Below are positions 1 through 9,626 of a stretch of 64,000 bases of DNA, piece by piece (the first letter of the stretch is position 1; each line of letters starts with the position of its first letter). The notes beneath the pieces were generated by a model. It saw nothing but the letters and a program-made list of their open reading frames with translations, was not told the origin of the DNA and searched no databases. The translations under genes and the position numbers were made by a program. The stretch covers positions 19,592,001-19,656,000 of the forward strand of contig NW_027480423.1 of NCBI RefSeq assembly GCF_051401765.1, read 5' to 3'. Source of the stretch: Calliopsis andreniformis (taxonomy: Eukaryota > Arthropoda > Insecta > Hymenoptera > Andrenidae).

Positions 1-664
1 AAACGAGTAATTGCAACCAGTGTGAAAGTAATGGTCATTTCTACGTTCCGAGCACCCTAGGCGTCACTCTAGGGCGTTGCTCCACCACATCTAATAGCTA
101 CGACCTTAGAAGTCAACGCCAGAGGCATAAAGTACAATACAAATACAACAGCGTTTTCATCGTATAAAACGAATAATTGCAACCAGTGTGAAAGTTATGG
201 TCATTTCTACATTCCGAGCAACCTAGGATTCACTCTAGGGCGTTGCTCCACCAGATCGAATAGTTAGGTCCTTAGAAGTATACGCCAGAAGCATAAAATG
301 CGATATAAATACAACAGTTTTTCCATCGTAAGAAACAAATAATTGCAACCAGTATGAAACTTATGGTCATTTCTACCTTCCGAGTAACCTAGGCTTCACC
401 CTATGTCGTAGCTCCAACGGATTGAATAGTTAGGGCCTTAGAAGTCTACGCCCGAACCATAAAATGCAAAAAAAATACAACAGTGTTTCCATCATATAAC
501 AGGAATAATTGCGACCAGATTGAAAGTGATGGCCAATTCTACGTTCCGGGCAACCTAGGTTTCACTCCAGGGCGTTGCTCCACCAGGCCGAATAGTTACG
601 GCCTAAGAAGTCAACGCCAGAAGCATAAAATACGATATAAATACAACAGCGTTTTCATCGTATA
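1..664 (+). repeat. Partial HOR unit: A, B/J chimera, K, L/A chimera
   Basis: Four monomers. Type A is at 1-166. The monomer at 167-332 starts as type B (GGATTCACTCTAGGG, TTAGGTCC) but ends as type J (ATGCGATATAAATACAAC, CATCGTAAG), so it leads straight into K at 333-498. The monomer at 499-664 is type L with the 3' tail of type A (CAGCGTTTTCATCG), so the next unit begins with B. Both chimeras look like scars of recombination between non-allelic monomers. Confidence 0.88.
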
Positions 665-2489
665 AAACGAATAATTGCAACCAGTGTGAAAGTTATGGTC
701 ATTTCTACATTCCGAGCAACCTAGGATTCACTCTAGGGCGTTGCTCCACCAGATCGAATAGTTAGGTCCTTAGAAGTATACGCCAGAAACATAAAATACG
801 ATATAAATACAACAGCGTCTCCATCGTATAAAACTAATAATTGCAATCAGTGTGAAAGTTATGGTCATTTCTACATTTCGAGCAACCTAGGATTCACTCT
901 AGGGTGATGCTCCACCAGATCGAATAGTTAGGTCCTCACAAGTAAACGCCAGAAGCATAAAATACGATATAAATACAACAGCGTTTCCATCGTATAAAAC
1001 GAATAATTGCAATCAGTGTGAAAGTTATGGTCATTTCTACATTCCGAGCAACCTAGGATTCACTCTAGGGTGTTGCTCCACCAGATCGAATAGTTAGGTC
1101 CTTAGAAGTAAACGCCAGAAGCATAAAATACGATATAAATACAACAGCGTTTCCATCGTATAAAACGAATAATTGCAACCAGTGTGAAAGTTATGGTCAT
1201 TTCTACATTCCGAGCAACCTAGGATTCACTCTAGGGCGTTGCTCCACCAGATCGAATAGTTAGGTCCTTAGAAGTAAACGCCAGAAGCATAAAATACGAT
1301 ATAAATACAACAGCTTTTCCATCGTATAAAAGGAATAATTGCAAACAGTGTGAAAGTAATGGTCATTTCTACGTACCCGGCAAGCTAGGCTTCACCCTAG
1401 GCCGTTGTTTCACCAGATCGAATAGTTAGGGCCTAAGAAGTGAACGCCAGAAGCATAAAATGCGATAAAAATACAACAGTTTTTCCATCGTATAACAGGA
1501 TTAATTGCAACCAGTTTGAAAGTGATGGTCATTTCTCCTTTCCGGGCAACCTAGGCTTCACTCTAGGGCGTTACTCCACTAGATCGAATAGCTAGGGCCT
1601 TAGAAGTCAACGCCAGAGCATAAAATACAATATAAATACAACAGTTTTTCCATCGGATAAAACGATTAATTGCAACCAGTATGAAACTGATGGTCATTTC
1701 TACTTTCCGAGCATCCTAGGCTTCACCCTAGGGCGTTATTCCAACAGATTGAATAGTTAGGGCCTTAGAAGTCAACGCCCGAAGCATAAAATGCAATAAA
1801 AATACAACAGTGTTTCCATCGTATAAAACGAATAATTGCAACCAGGATGAAACTTATGGTCATTTCTACTTTCCGAGCAAGCTAGGCTTCACCCTAGTGC
1901 GTTGCTCCAAAAGATTGAATAGTTAGGACCTTAGAAGTTATCGCCCGAACCATAAAATGCAAAAAAAATACAACAGTGTTTCCATCATATAACAGGAATA
2001 ATTGCAACCAGTTTGAAAGTGATGGCCAATTCTACGTTCCGGGCAACCTAGGCTTCGCTCTAGGGCGTTGCTCCACCAGATCGAAAAGATAGTGCCTTAG
2101 AAGTCAACGCCAGAAGCATAAAATGCGATATAAATACAACAGTTTTTCCATCGTAAGAAACAAATAATTGCAACCAGTATGAAACTTATGGTCATTTCTA
2201 CCTTCCGAGTAACCTAGGCTTCACCCTATGTCGTAGCTCCAACGGATTGAATAGTTAGGGCCTTAGAAGTCTACGACCGAACCATAAAATGCAAAAAAAA
2301 TACAACAGTGTTTCCATCATATAACAGGAATAATTGCGACCAGATTGAAAGTGATGGCCAATTCTACGTTCCGGGCAACCTAGGTTTCACTCCAGGGCGT
2401 TGCTCCACCAGGCCGAATAGTTACGGCCTAAGAAGTCAACGCCAGAAGCATAAAATACGATATAAATACAACAGCTTTTCCATCGTATA
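665..2489 (+). repeat. 11-mer HOR unit B-C-D-E-F-G-H-I-J-K-L
   Basis: Eleven monomers in canonical order with A missing; its tail survives in the preceding L/A chimera. Length is 1825 because the G monomer (1495-1659) lacks one base: CCAGAGCAT in place of CCAGAAGCAT near 1615. The C monomer has GGTGATGC where others have GGTGTTGC. Confidence 0.9.
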
Positions 2490-4315
2490 AAACGAGTAAT
2501 TCCAACCAGTGTGAAAGTAATGGTCATTTCTACGTTCCGAGCACCCTAGGCGTCACTCTAGGGCGTTGCTCCACCACATCTAATAGCTACGACCTTAGAA
2601 GTCAACGCCAGAGGCATAAAGTACAATACAAATACAACAGCGTTTTCATCGTATAAAACGAATAATTGCAACCAGTGTGAAAGTTATGGTCATTTCTACA
2701 TTCCGAGCAACCTAGGATTCACTCTAGGGCGTTGCTCCACCAGATCGAATAGTTAGGTCCTTAGAAGTATACGCCAGAAACATAAAATACGATATAAATA
2801 CAACAGCGTCTCCATCGTATAAAACTAATAATTGCAATCAGTGTGAAAGTTATGGTCATTTCTACATTTCGAGCAACCTAGGATTCACTCTAGGGTGTTG
2901 CTCCACCAGATCGAATAGTTAGGTCCTCACAAGTAAACGCCAGAATCATAAAATACGATATAAATACAACAGCGTTTCCATCGTATAAAACGAATAATTG
3001 CAACCAGTGTGAAAGTTATGGTCATTTCTACATTCCGAGCAACCTAGGATTCACTCTAGGGCGTTGCTCCACCAGATCGAATAGTTAGGTCCTTAGAAGT
3101 AAACGCCAGAAGCATAAAATACGATATAAATACAACAGCTTTTCCATCGTATAAAAGGAATAATTGCAAACAGTGTGAAAGTAATGGTCATTTCTACGTT
3201 CCCGGCAAGCTAGGCTTCACCCTAGGCCGTTGTTTCACCAGATCGAATAGTTAGGGCCTAAGAAGTGAACGCCAGAAGCATAAAATGCAATAAAAATACA
3301 ACAGTTTTTCCATCGTATAACAGGATTAATTGCAACCAGTTTGAAAGTGATGGTCATTTCTCCTTTCCGGGCAACCTAGGCTTCACTCTAGGGCGTTACT
3401 CCACTAGATCGAATAGCTAGGGCCTTAGAAGTCAACGCCAGAAGCATAAAATACAATATAAATACAACAGTTTTTCCATCGGATAAAACGATTAATTGCA
3501 ACCAGTATGAAACTGATGGTCATTTCTACTTTCCGAGCATCCTAGGCTTCACCCTAGGGCGTTGCTCCAACAGATTGAATAGTTAGGGCCTTAGAAGTCA
3601 ACGCCCGAAGCATAAAATGCAATAAAAATACAACAGTGTTTCCATCGTATAAAACGAATAATTGCAACCAGGATGAAACTTATGGTCATTTCTACTTTCC
3701 GAGCAAGCTAGGCTTCACCCTAGTGCGTTGCTCCAAAAGATTGAATAGTTAGGACCTTAGAAGTTATCGCCCGAACCATAAAATGCAAAAAAAATACAAC
3801 AGTGTTTCCATCATATAACAGGAATAATTGCAACCAGTTTGAAAGTGATGGCCAATTCTACGTTCCGGGCAACCTAGGCTTCGCTCTAGGGCGTTGCTCC
3901 ACCAGATCGAAAAGATAGTGCCTTAGAAGTCAACGCCAGAAGCATAAAATGCGATATAAATACAACAGTTTTTCCATCGTAAGAAACAAATAATTGCAAC
4001 CAGTATGAAACTTATGGTCATTTCTACCTTCCGAGTAACCTAGGCTTCACCCTATGTCGTAGCTCCAACGGATTGAATAGTTAGGGCCTTAGAAGTCTAC
4101 GCCCGAACCATAAAATGCAAAAAAAATACAACAGTGTTTCCATCATATAACAGGAATAATTGCGACCAGATTGAAAGTGATGGCCAATTCTACGTTCCGG
4201 GCAACCTAGGTTTCACTCCAGGGCGTTGCTCCACCAGGCCGAATAGTTACGGCCTAAGAAGTCAACGCCAGAAGCATAAAATACGATATAAATACAACAG
4301 CTTTTCCATCGTATA
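2490..4315 (+). repeat. 11-mer HOR unit lacking D
   Basis: Order A-B-C-E-F-G-H-I-J-K-L, 1826 bp. Private markers are TAATTCCAACC in A (C at 2502) and AGAATCAT in C (T at 2946). Both are shared only with the unit at 5809-7634 among the neighbouring units, which shows the two units are duplicates. Confidence 0.92.
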
Positions 4316-5808
4316 AAACGAATAATTGCAACCAGTGTGAAAGTAATGGTCATTTCTACGTTCCGAGCACCCTAGGCGTCACTCTAGGGCGTTGCTCCAC
4401 CACATCTAATAGCTACGACCTTAGAAGTCAACGCCAGAGGCATAAAGTACAATACAAATACAACAGCGTTTTCATCGTATAAAACGAATAATTGCAACCA
4501 GTGTGAAAGTTATGGTCATTTCTACATTCCGAGCAACCTAGGATTCACTCTAGGGCGTTGCTCCACCAGATCGAATAGTTAGGTCCTTAGAAGTATACGC
4601 CAGAAACATAAAATACGATATAAATACAACAGCGTCTCCATCGTATAAAACTAATAATTGCAATCAGTGTGAAAGTTATGGTCATTTCTACATTTCGAGC
4701 AACCTAGGATTCACTCTAGGGTGTTGCTCCACCAGATCGAATAGTTAGGTCCTCACAAGTAAACGCCAGAAGCATAAAATACGATATAAATACAACAGTT
4801 TTTCCATCGTATAACAGGATTAATTGCAACCAGTTTGAAAGTGATGGTCATTTCTCCTTTCCGGGCAACCTAGGCTTCACTCTAGGGCGTTACTCCACTA
4901 GATCGAATAGCTAGGGCCTTAGAAGTCAACGCCAGAGCATAAAATACAATATAAATACAACAGTTTTTCCATCGGATAAAACGATTAATTGCAACCAGTA
5001 TGAAACTGATGGTCATTTCTACTTTCCGAGCATCCTAGGCTTCACCCTAGGGCGTTGCTCCAACAGATTGAATAGTTAGGGCCTTAGAAGTCAACGCCCG
5101 AAGCATAAAATGCAATAAAAATACAACAGTGTTTCCATCGTATAAAACGAATAATTGCAACCAGGATGAAACTTATGGTCATTTCTACTTTCCGAGCAAG
5201 CTAGGCTTCACCCTAGTGCGTTGCTCCAAAAGATTGAATAGTTAGGACCTTAGAAGTTATCGCCCGAACCATAAAATGCAAAAAAAATACAACAGTGTTT
5301 CCATCATATAACAGGAATAATTGCAACCAGTTTGAAAGTGATGGCCAATTCTACGTTCCGGGCAACCTAGGCTTCGCTCTAGGGCGTTGCTCCACCAGAT
5401 CGAAAAGATAGTGCCTTAGAAGTCAACGCCAGAAGCATAAAATGCGATATAAATACAACAGTTTTTCCATCGTAAGAAACAAATAATTGCAACCAGTATG
5501 AAACTTATGGTCATTTCTACCTTCCGAGTAACCTAGGCTTCACCCTATGTCGTAGCTCCAACGGATTGAATAGTTAGGGCCTTAGAAGTCTACGACCGAA
5601 CCATAAAATGCAAAAAAAATACAACAGTGTTTCCATCATATAACAGGAATAATTGCGACCAGATTGAAAGTGATGGCCAATTCTACGTTCCGGGCAACCT
5701 AGGTTTCACTCCAGGGCGTTGCTCCACCAGGCCGAATAGTTACGGCCTAAGAAGTCAACGCCAGAAGCATAAAATACGATATAAATACAACAGCTTTTCC
5801 ATCGTATA
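4316..5808 (+). repeat. 9-mer HOR unit A-B-C/F-G-H-I-J-K-L
   Basis: 1493 bp. The third monomer (4648-4813) has a type C body (AAACTAATAATTGCAATCAG, TCCTCACAAG) and a type F tail (CAGTTTTTCCATCGTAT), so C connects directly to G. The G monomer repeats the same one-base deletion seen near 1615, here near 4934. The chimera is the junction of the 3319-bp tandem duplication. Confidence 0.9.
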
Positions 5809-7634
5809 AAACGAGTAATTCCAACCAGTGTGAAAGTAATGGTCATTTCTACGTTCCGAGCACCCTAGGCGTCACTCTAGGGCGTTGCTCCACCACATCT
5901 AATAGCTACGACCTTAGAAGTCAACGCCAGAGGCATAAAGTACAATACAAATACAACAGCGTTTTCATCGTATAAAACGAATAATTGCAACCAGTGTGAA
6001 AGTTATGGTCATTTCTACATTCCGAGCAACCTAGGATTCACTCTAGGGCGTTGCTCCACCAGATCGAATAGTTAGGTCCTTAGAAGTATACGCCAGAAAC
6101 ATAAAATACGATATAAATACAACAGCGTCTCCATCGTATAAAACTAATAATTGCAATCAGTGTGAAAGTTATGGTCATTTCTACATTTCGAGCAACCTAG
6201 GATTCACTCTAGGGTGTTGCTCCACCAGATCGAATAGTTAGGTCCTCACAAGTAAACGCCAGAATCATAAAATACGATATAAATACAACAGCGTTTCCAT
6301 CGTATAAAACGAATAATTGCAACCAGTGTGAAAGTTATGGTCATTTCTACATTCCGAGCAACCTAGGATTCACTCTAGGGCGTTGCTCCACCAGATCGAA
6401 TAGTTAGGTCCTTAGAAGTAAACGCCAGAAGCATAAAATACGATATAAATACAACAGCTTTTCCATCGTATAAAAGGAATAATTGCAAACAGTGTGAAAG
6501 TAATGGTCATTTCTACGTTCCCGGCAAGCTAGGCTTCACCCTAGGCCGTTGTTTCACCAGATCGAATAGTTAGGGCCTAAGAAGTGAACGCCAGAAGCAT
6601 AAAATGCAATAAAAATACAACAGTTTTTCCATCGTATAACAGGATTAATTGCAACCAGTTTGAAAGTGATGGTCATTTCTCCTTTCCGGGCAACCTAGGC
6701 TTCACTCTAGGGCGTTACTCCACTAGATCGAATAGCTAGGGCCTTAGAAGTCAACGCCAGAAGCATAAAATACAATATAAATACAACAGTTTTTCCATCG
6801 GATAAAACGATTAATTGCAACCAGTATGAAACTGATGGTCATTTCTACTTTCCGAGCATCCTAGGCTTCACCCTAGGGCGTTGCTCCAACAGATTGAATA
6901 GTTAGGGCCTTAGAAGTCAACGCCCGAAGCATAAAATGCAATAAAAATACAACAGTGTTTCCATCGTATAAAACGAATAATTGCAACCAGGATGAAACTT
7001 ATGGTCATTTCTACTTTCCGAGCAAGCTAGGCTTCACCCTAGTGCGTTGCTCCAAAAGATTGAATAGTTAGGACCTTAGAAGTTATCGCCCGAACCATAA
7101 AATGCAAAAAAAATACAACAGTGTTTCCATCATATAACAGGAATAATTGCAACCAGTTTGAAAGTGATGGCCAATTCTACGTTCCGGGCAACCTAGGCTT
7201 CGCTCTAGGGCGTTGCTCCACCAGATCGAAAAGATAGTGCCTTAGAAGTCAACGCCAGAAGCATAAAATGCGATATAAATACAACAGTTTTTCCATCGTA
7301 AGAAACAAATAATTGCAACCAGTATGAAACTTATGGTCATTTCTACCTTCCGAGTAACCTAGGCTTCACCCTATGTCGTAGCTCCAACGGATTGAATAGT
7401 TAGGGCCTTAGAAGTCTACGCCCGAACCATAAAATGCAAAAAAAATACAACAGTGTTTCCATCATATAACAGGAATAATTGCGACCAGATTGAAAGTGAT
7501 GGCCAATTCTACGTTCCGGGCAACCTAGGTTTCACTCCAGGGCGTTGCTCCACCAGGCCGAATAGTTACGGCCTAAGAAGTCAACGCCAGAAGCATAAAA
7601 TACGATATAAATACAACAGCTTTTCCATCGTATA
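5809..7634 (+). repeat. 11-mer HOR unit lacking D (duplicate of 2490-4315)
   Basis: Order A-B-C-E-F-G-H-I-J-K-L, 1826 bp, carrying the same private variants as the unit at 2490 (C at 5821 and T at 6265, both offset 3319). Confidence 0.92.
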
Positions 7635-7800
7635 AAACGAATAATTGCAACCAGTGTGAAAGTAATGGTCATTTCTACGTTCCGAGCACCCTAGGCGTCA
7701 CTCTAGGGCGTTGCTCCACCACATCTAATAGCTACGACCTTAGAAGTCAACGCCAGAGGCATAAAGTACAATACAAATACAACAGCGTTTTCATCGTATA
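7635..7800 (+). repeat. Monomer type A (gamma class)
   Basis: Diagnostics: GAAAGTAATGG, GAGCACCCTAGGCGTC, CACATCTAATAGCTACGACC, GAGGCATAAAGTACAATAC and CAGCGTTTTCATCG. It is the most distinctive gamma monomer, normally follows L, and lacks the TATAAATA motif. Confidence 0.95.
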
Positions 7801-7966
7801 AAACGAATAATTGCAACCAGTGTGAAAGTTATGGTCATTTCTACATTCCGAGCAACCTAGGATTCACTCTAGGGCGTTGCTCCACCAGATCGAATAGTTA
7901 GGTCCTTAGAAGTATACGCCAGAAACATAAAATACGATATAAATACAACAGCGTCTCCATCGTATA
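7801..7966 (+). repeat. Monomer type B (gamma class)
   Basis: Diagnostics: ATTCCGAGCAACCTAGGATT, GGGCGTTGCTCCACC, TTAGGTCCTTAGAAGTATAC, CAGAAACAT and CAGCGTCTCCATCG. Confidence 0.93.
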
Positions 7967-8132
7967 AAACTAATAATTGCAATCAGTGTGAAAGTTATGG
8001 TCATTTCTACATTTCGAGCAACCTAGGATTCACTCTAGGGTGTTGCTCCACCAGATCGAATAGTTAGGTCCTCACAAGTAAACGCCAGAAGCATAAAATA
8101 CGATATAAATACAACAGCGTTTCCATCGTATA
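7967..8132 (+). repeat. Monomer type C (gamma class)
   Basis: Diagnostics: AAACTAATAATTGCAATCAG, CTACATTTCGAGC, GGGTGTTGCTCC and GTCCTCACAAGTAAACG. Confidence 0.93.
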
Positions 8133-8298
8133 AAACGAATAATTGCAATCAGTGTGAAAGTTATGGTCATTTCTACATTCCGAGCAACCTAGGATTCACT
8201 CTAGGGTGTTGCTCCACCAGATCGAACAGTTAGGTCCTTAGAAGTAAACGCCAGAAGCATAAAATACGATATAAATACAACAGCGTTTCCATCGTATA
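8133..8298 (+). repeat. Monomer type D (gamma class)
   Basis: Shares TTGCAATCAGTG and GGGTGTTGCTCC with C but has CTACATTCCGAGC and GTCCTTAGAAG like E. It is therefore close to a C/E intermediate. It is the monomer most often missing from shortened units. Confidence 0.9.
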
Positions 8299-8464
8299 AA
8301 ACGAATAATTGCAACCAGTGTGAAAGTTATGGTCATTTCTACATTCCGAGCAACCTAGGATTCACTCTAGGGCGTTGCTCCACCAGATCGAATAGTTAGG
8401 TCCTTAGAAGTAAACGCCAGAAGCATAAAATACGATATAAATACAACAGCTTTTCCATCGTATA
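8299..8464 (+). repeat. Monomer type E (gamma class)
   Basis: Has TTGCAACCAGTG, CTACATTCCGAGC, GGGCGTTGC, AAGTAAACGCCAGAAGC and the tail CAGCTTTTCCATCG, which leads into F. Confidence 0.92.
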
Positions 8465-8630
8465 AAAGGAATAATTGCAAACAGTGTGAAAGTAATGGTC
8501 ATTTCTACGTTCCCGGCAAGCTAGGCTTCACCCTAGGCCGTTGTTTCACCAGATCGAATAGTTAGGGCCTAAGAAGTGAACGCCAGAAGCATAAAATGCG
8601 ATAAAAATACAACAGTTTTTCCATCGTATA
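8465..8630 (+). repeat. Monomer type F (gamma class)
   Basis: Diagnostics: AAAGGAATAATTGCAAACAG, TTCCCGGCAAGCTAGG, CCTAGGCCGTTGTTTCACC, GGGCCTAAGAAGTGAACG and GATAAAAATAC. The TATAAATA motif is replaced by GATAAAAATA. Confidence 0.94.
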
Positions 8631-8796
8631 ACAGGATTAATTGCAACCAGTTTGAAAGTGATGGTCATTTCTCCTTTCCGGGCAACCTAGGCTTCACTCT
8701 AGGGCGTTACTCCACTAGATCGAATAGCTAGGGCCTTAGAAGTCAACGCCAGAAGCATAAAATACAATATAAATACAACAGTTTTTCCATCGGATA
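8631..8796 (+). repeat. Monomer type G (alpha class)
   Basis: Diagnostics: ACAGGATTAATTGC, CATTTCTCCTTTCCGGGC, GGCGTTACTCCACTAG, AATAGCTAGGGCC and ACAATATAAATAC. The tail CCATCGGAT is specific to the G-to-H boundary. Confidence 0.94.
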
Positions 8797-8962
8797 AAAC
8801 GATTAATTGCAACCAGTATGAAACTGATGGTCATTTCTACTTTCCGAGCATCCTAGGCTTCACCCTAGGGCGTTGCTCCAACAGATTGAATAGTTAGGGC
8901 CTTAGAAGTCAACGCCCGAAGCATACAATGCAATAAAAATACAACAGTGTTTCCATCGTATA
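8797..8962 (+). repeat. Monomer type H (beta class)
   Basis: Diagnostics: AAACGATTAATTGC, GTATGAAACTGATGG, GAGCATCCTAGGC and CGCCCGAAGCAT, then GCAATAAAAATAC in place of TATAAATA. This copy has GCATACAATGC where most have GCATAAAATGC. Confidence 0.93.
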
Positions 8963-9128
8963 AAACGAATAATTGCAACCAGGATGAAACTTATGGTCAT
9001 TTCTACTTTCCGAGCAAGCTAGGCTTCACCCTAGTGCGTTGCTCCAAAAGATTGAATAGTTAGGACCTTAGAAGTTATCGCCCGAACCATAAAATGCAAA
9101 AAAAATACAACAGTGTTTCCATCATATA
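8963..9128 (+). repeat. Monomer type I (beta class)
   Basis: Diagnostics: CCAGGATGAAACTTATGG, GAGCAAGCTAGGC, CTAGTGCGTTGCTCCAAAAG, AAGTTATCGCCCGAACC, an eight-A tract, and the tail GTGTTTCCATCATAT. Confidence 0.93.
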
Positions 9129-9294
9129 ACAGGAATAATTGCAACCAGTTTGAAAGTGATGGCCAATTCTACGTTCCGGGCAACCTAGGCTTCGCTCTAG
9201 GGCGTTGCTCCACCAGATCGAAAAGATAGTGCCTTAGAAGTCAACGCCAGAAGCATAAAATGCGATATAAATACAACAGTTTTTCCATCGTAAG
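9129..9294 (+). repeat. Monomer type J (alpha class)
   Basis: Diagnostics: ACAGGAATAATTGCAACC, GGCTTCGCTCTAGGG and GATCGAAAAGATAGTGCC, then GCGATATAAATAC. Its tail CCATCGTAAG precedes K. Confidence 0.93.
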
Positions 9295-9460
9295 AAACAA
9301 ATAATTGCAACCAGTATGAAACTTATGGTCATTTCTACCTTCCGAGTAACCTAGGCTTCACCCTATGCCGTAGCTCCAACGGATTGAATAGTTAGGGCCT
9401 TAGAAGTCTACGCCCGAACCATAAAATGCAAAAAAAATACAACAGTGTTTCCATCATATA
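9295..9460 (+). repeat. Monomer type K (beta class)
   Basis: Diagnostics: AAACAAATAATTGC, CTACCTTCCGAGTAACC, TCGTAGCTCCAACGG and AGTCTACGCCCGAACC, an eight-A tract, and the tail CCATCATAT. Confidence 0.93.
9430..9437 (+). other. Representative eight-A tract in beta monomer
   Basis: GC followed by eight A and TAC in this K monomer fills the slot that holds TATAAATA in alpha and most gamma monomers. I, K, O, R, S and V share it, with GAAAAAAAA in R. Confidence 0.75.
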
Positions 9461-9546
9461 ACTGGAATAATTGCGACCAGATTGAAAGTGATGGCCAATT
9501 CTACGTTCCGGGCAACCTAGGTTTCACTCCAGGGCGTTGCTCCACC

Positions 9547-9566
9547 AGGCCGAATAGTTACGGCCT
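9547..9566. other. Representative L-specific dyad
   Basis: AGGCCG and CGGCCT flank AATAGTTA in type L: a perfect 6-bp GC-rich inverted repeat with an eight-base centre. Other monomer types have ATCG or ATTG in the left arm and no dyad. Later L copies have AGACCG or CGGCCC and a weakened dyad. Confidence 0.78.
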
Positions 9567-9597
9567 AAGAAGTCAACGCCAGAAGCATAAAATACGA

Positions 9598-9605
9598 TAT
9601 AAATA
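9598..9605 (+). other. Representative TATAAATA motif in satellite monomer
   Basis: TATAAATA occurs at this monomer position (about 138-145) in types B, C, D, E, G, J and L. Types H, I and K have an A-rich run in the same slot, and A and F have degenerate forms. It matches a TATA-box consensus, but nothing here shows initiation, so I do not call it a promoter. Confidence 0.5.
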
Positions 9606-9626
9606 CAACAGCTTTTCCATCGTATA

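Larger units (their letters stand above)
1495..8132 (+). repeat. 3319-bp tandem duplication, two copies
   Basis: Copy one is 1495-4813 and copy two is 4814-8132 (20 monomers, one of 165 bp). Shared private variants at offset 3319: the one-base loss in G (1615/4934), TACGACCG in K (2273/5592), TAATTCCAACC in A (2502/5821) and AGAATCAT in C (2946/6265). The C/F chimera at 4648-4813 is where the end of copy one (C) meets the start of copy two (G). Confidence 0.92.
7635..9626 (+). repeat. Prototype 12-mer HOR unit A-L (1992 bp)
   Basis: The full set of twelve monomer types occurs in order with no length change (12 x 166 = 1992). I use this unit to define the types. It is followed immediately by a second full unit. 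The absence of any type, or a mixed type, elsewhere can be read as a deletion or exchange relative to this order. Confidence 0.95.
9461..9626 (+). repeat. Monomer type L (alpha class)
   Basis: Diagnostics: TTGCGACCAG, GGTTTCACTCCAGGG and AGGCCGAATAGTTACGGCCT (a type-specific dyad). The tail CAGCTTTTCCATCG leads back to A. L closes almost every HOR unit in the window, so I used it to set unit boundaries. Confidence 0.94.
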
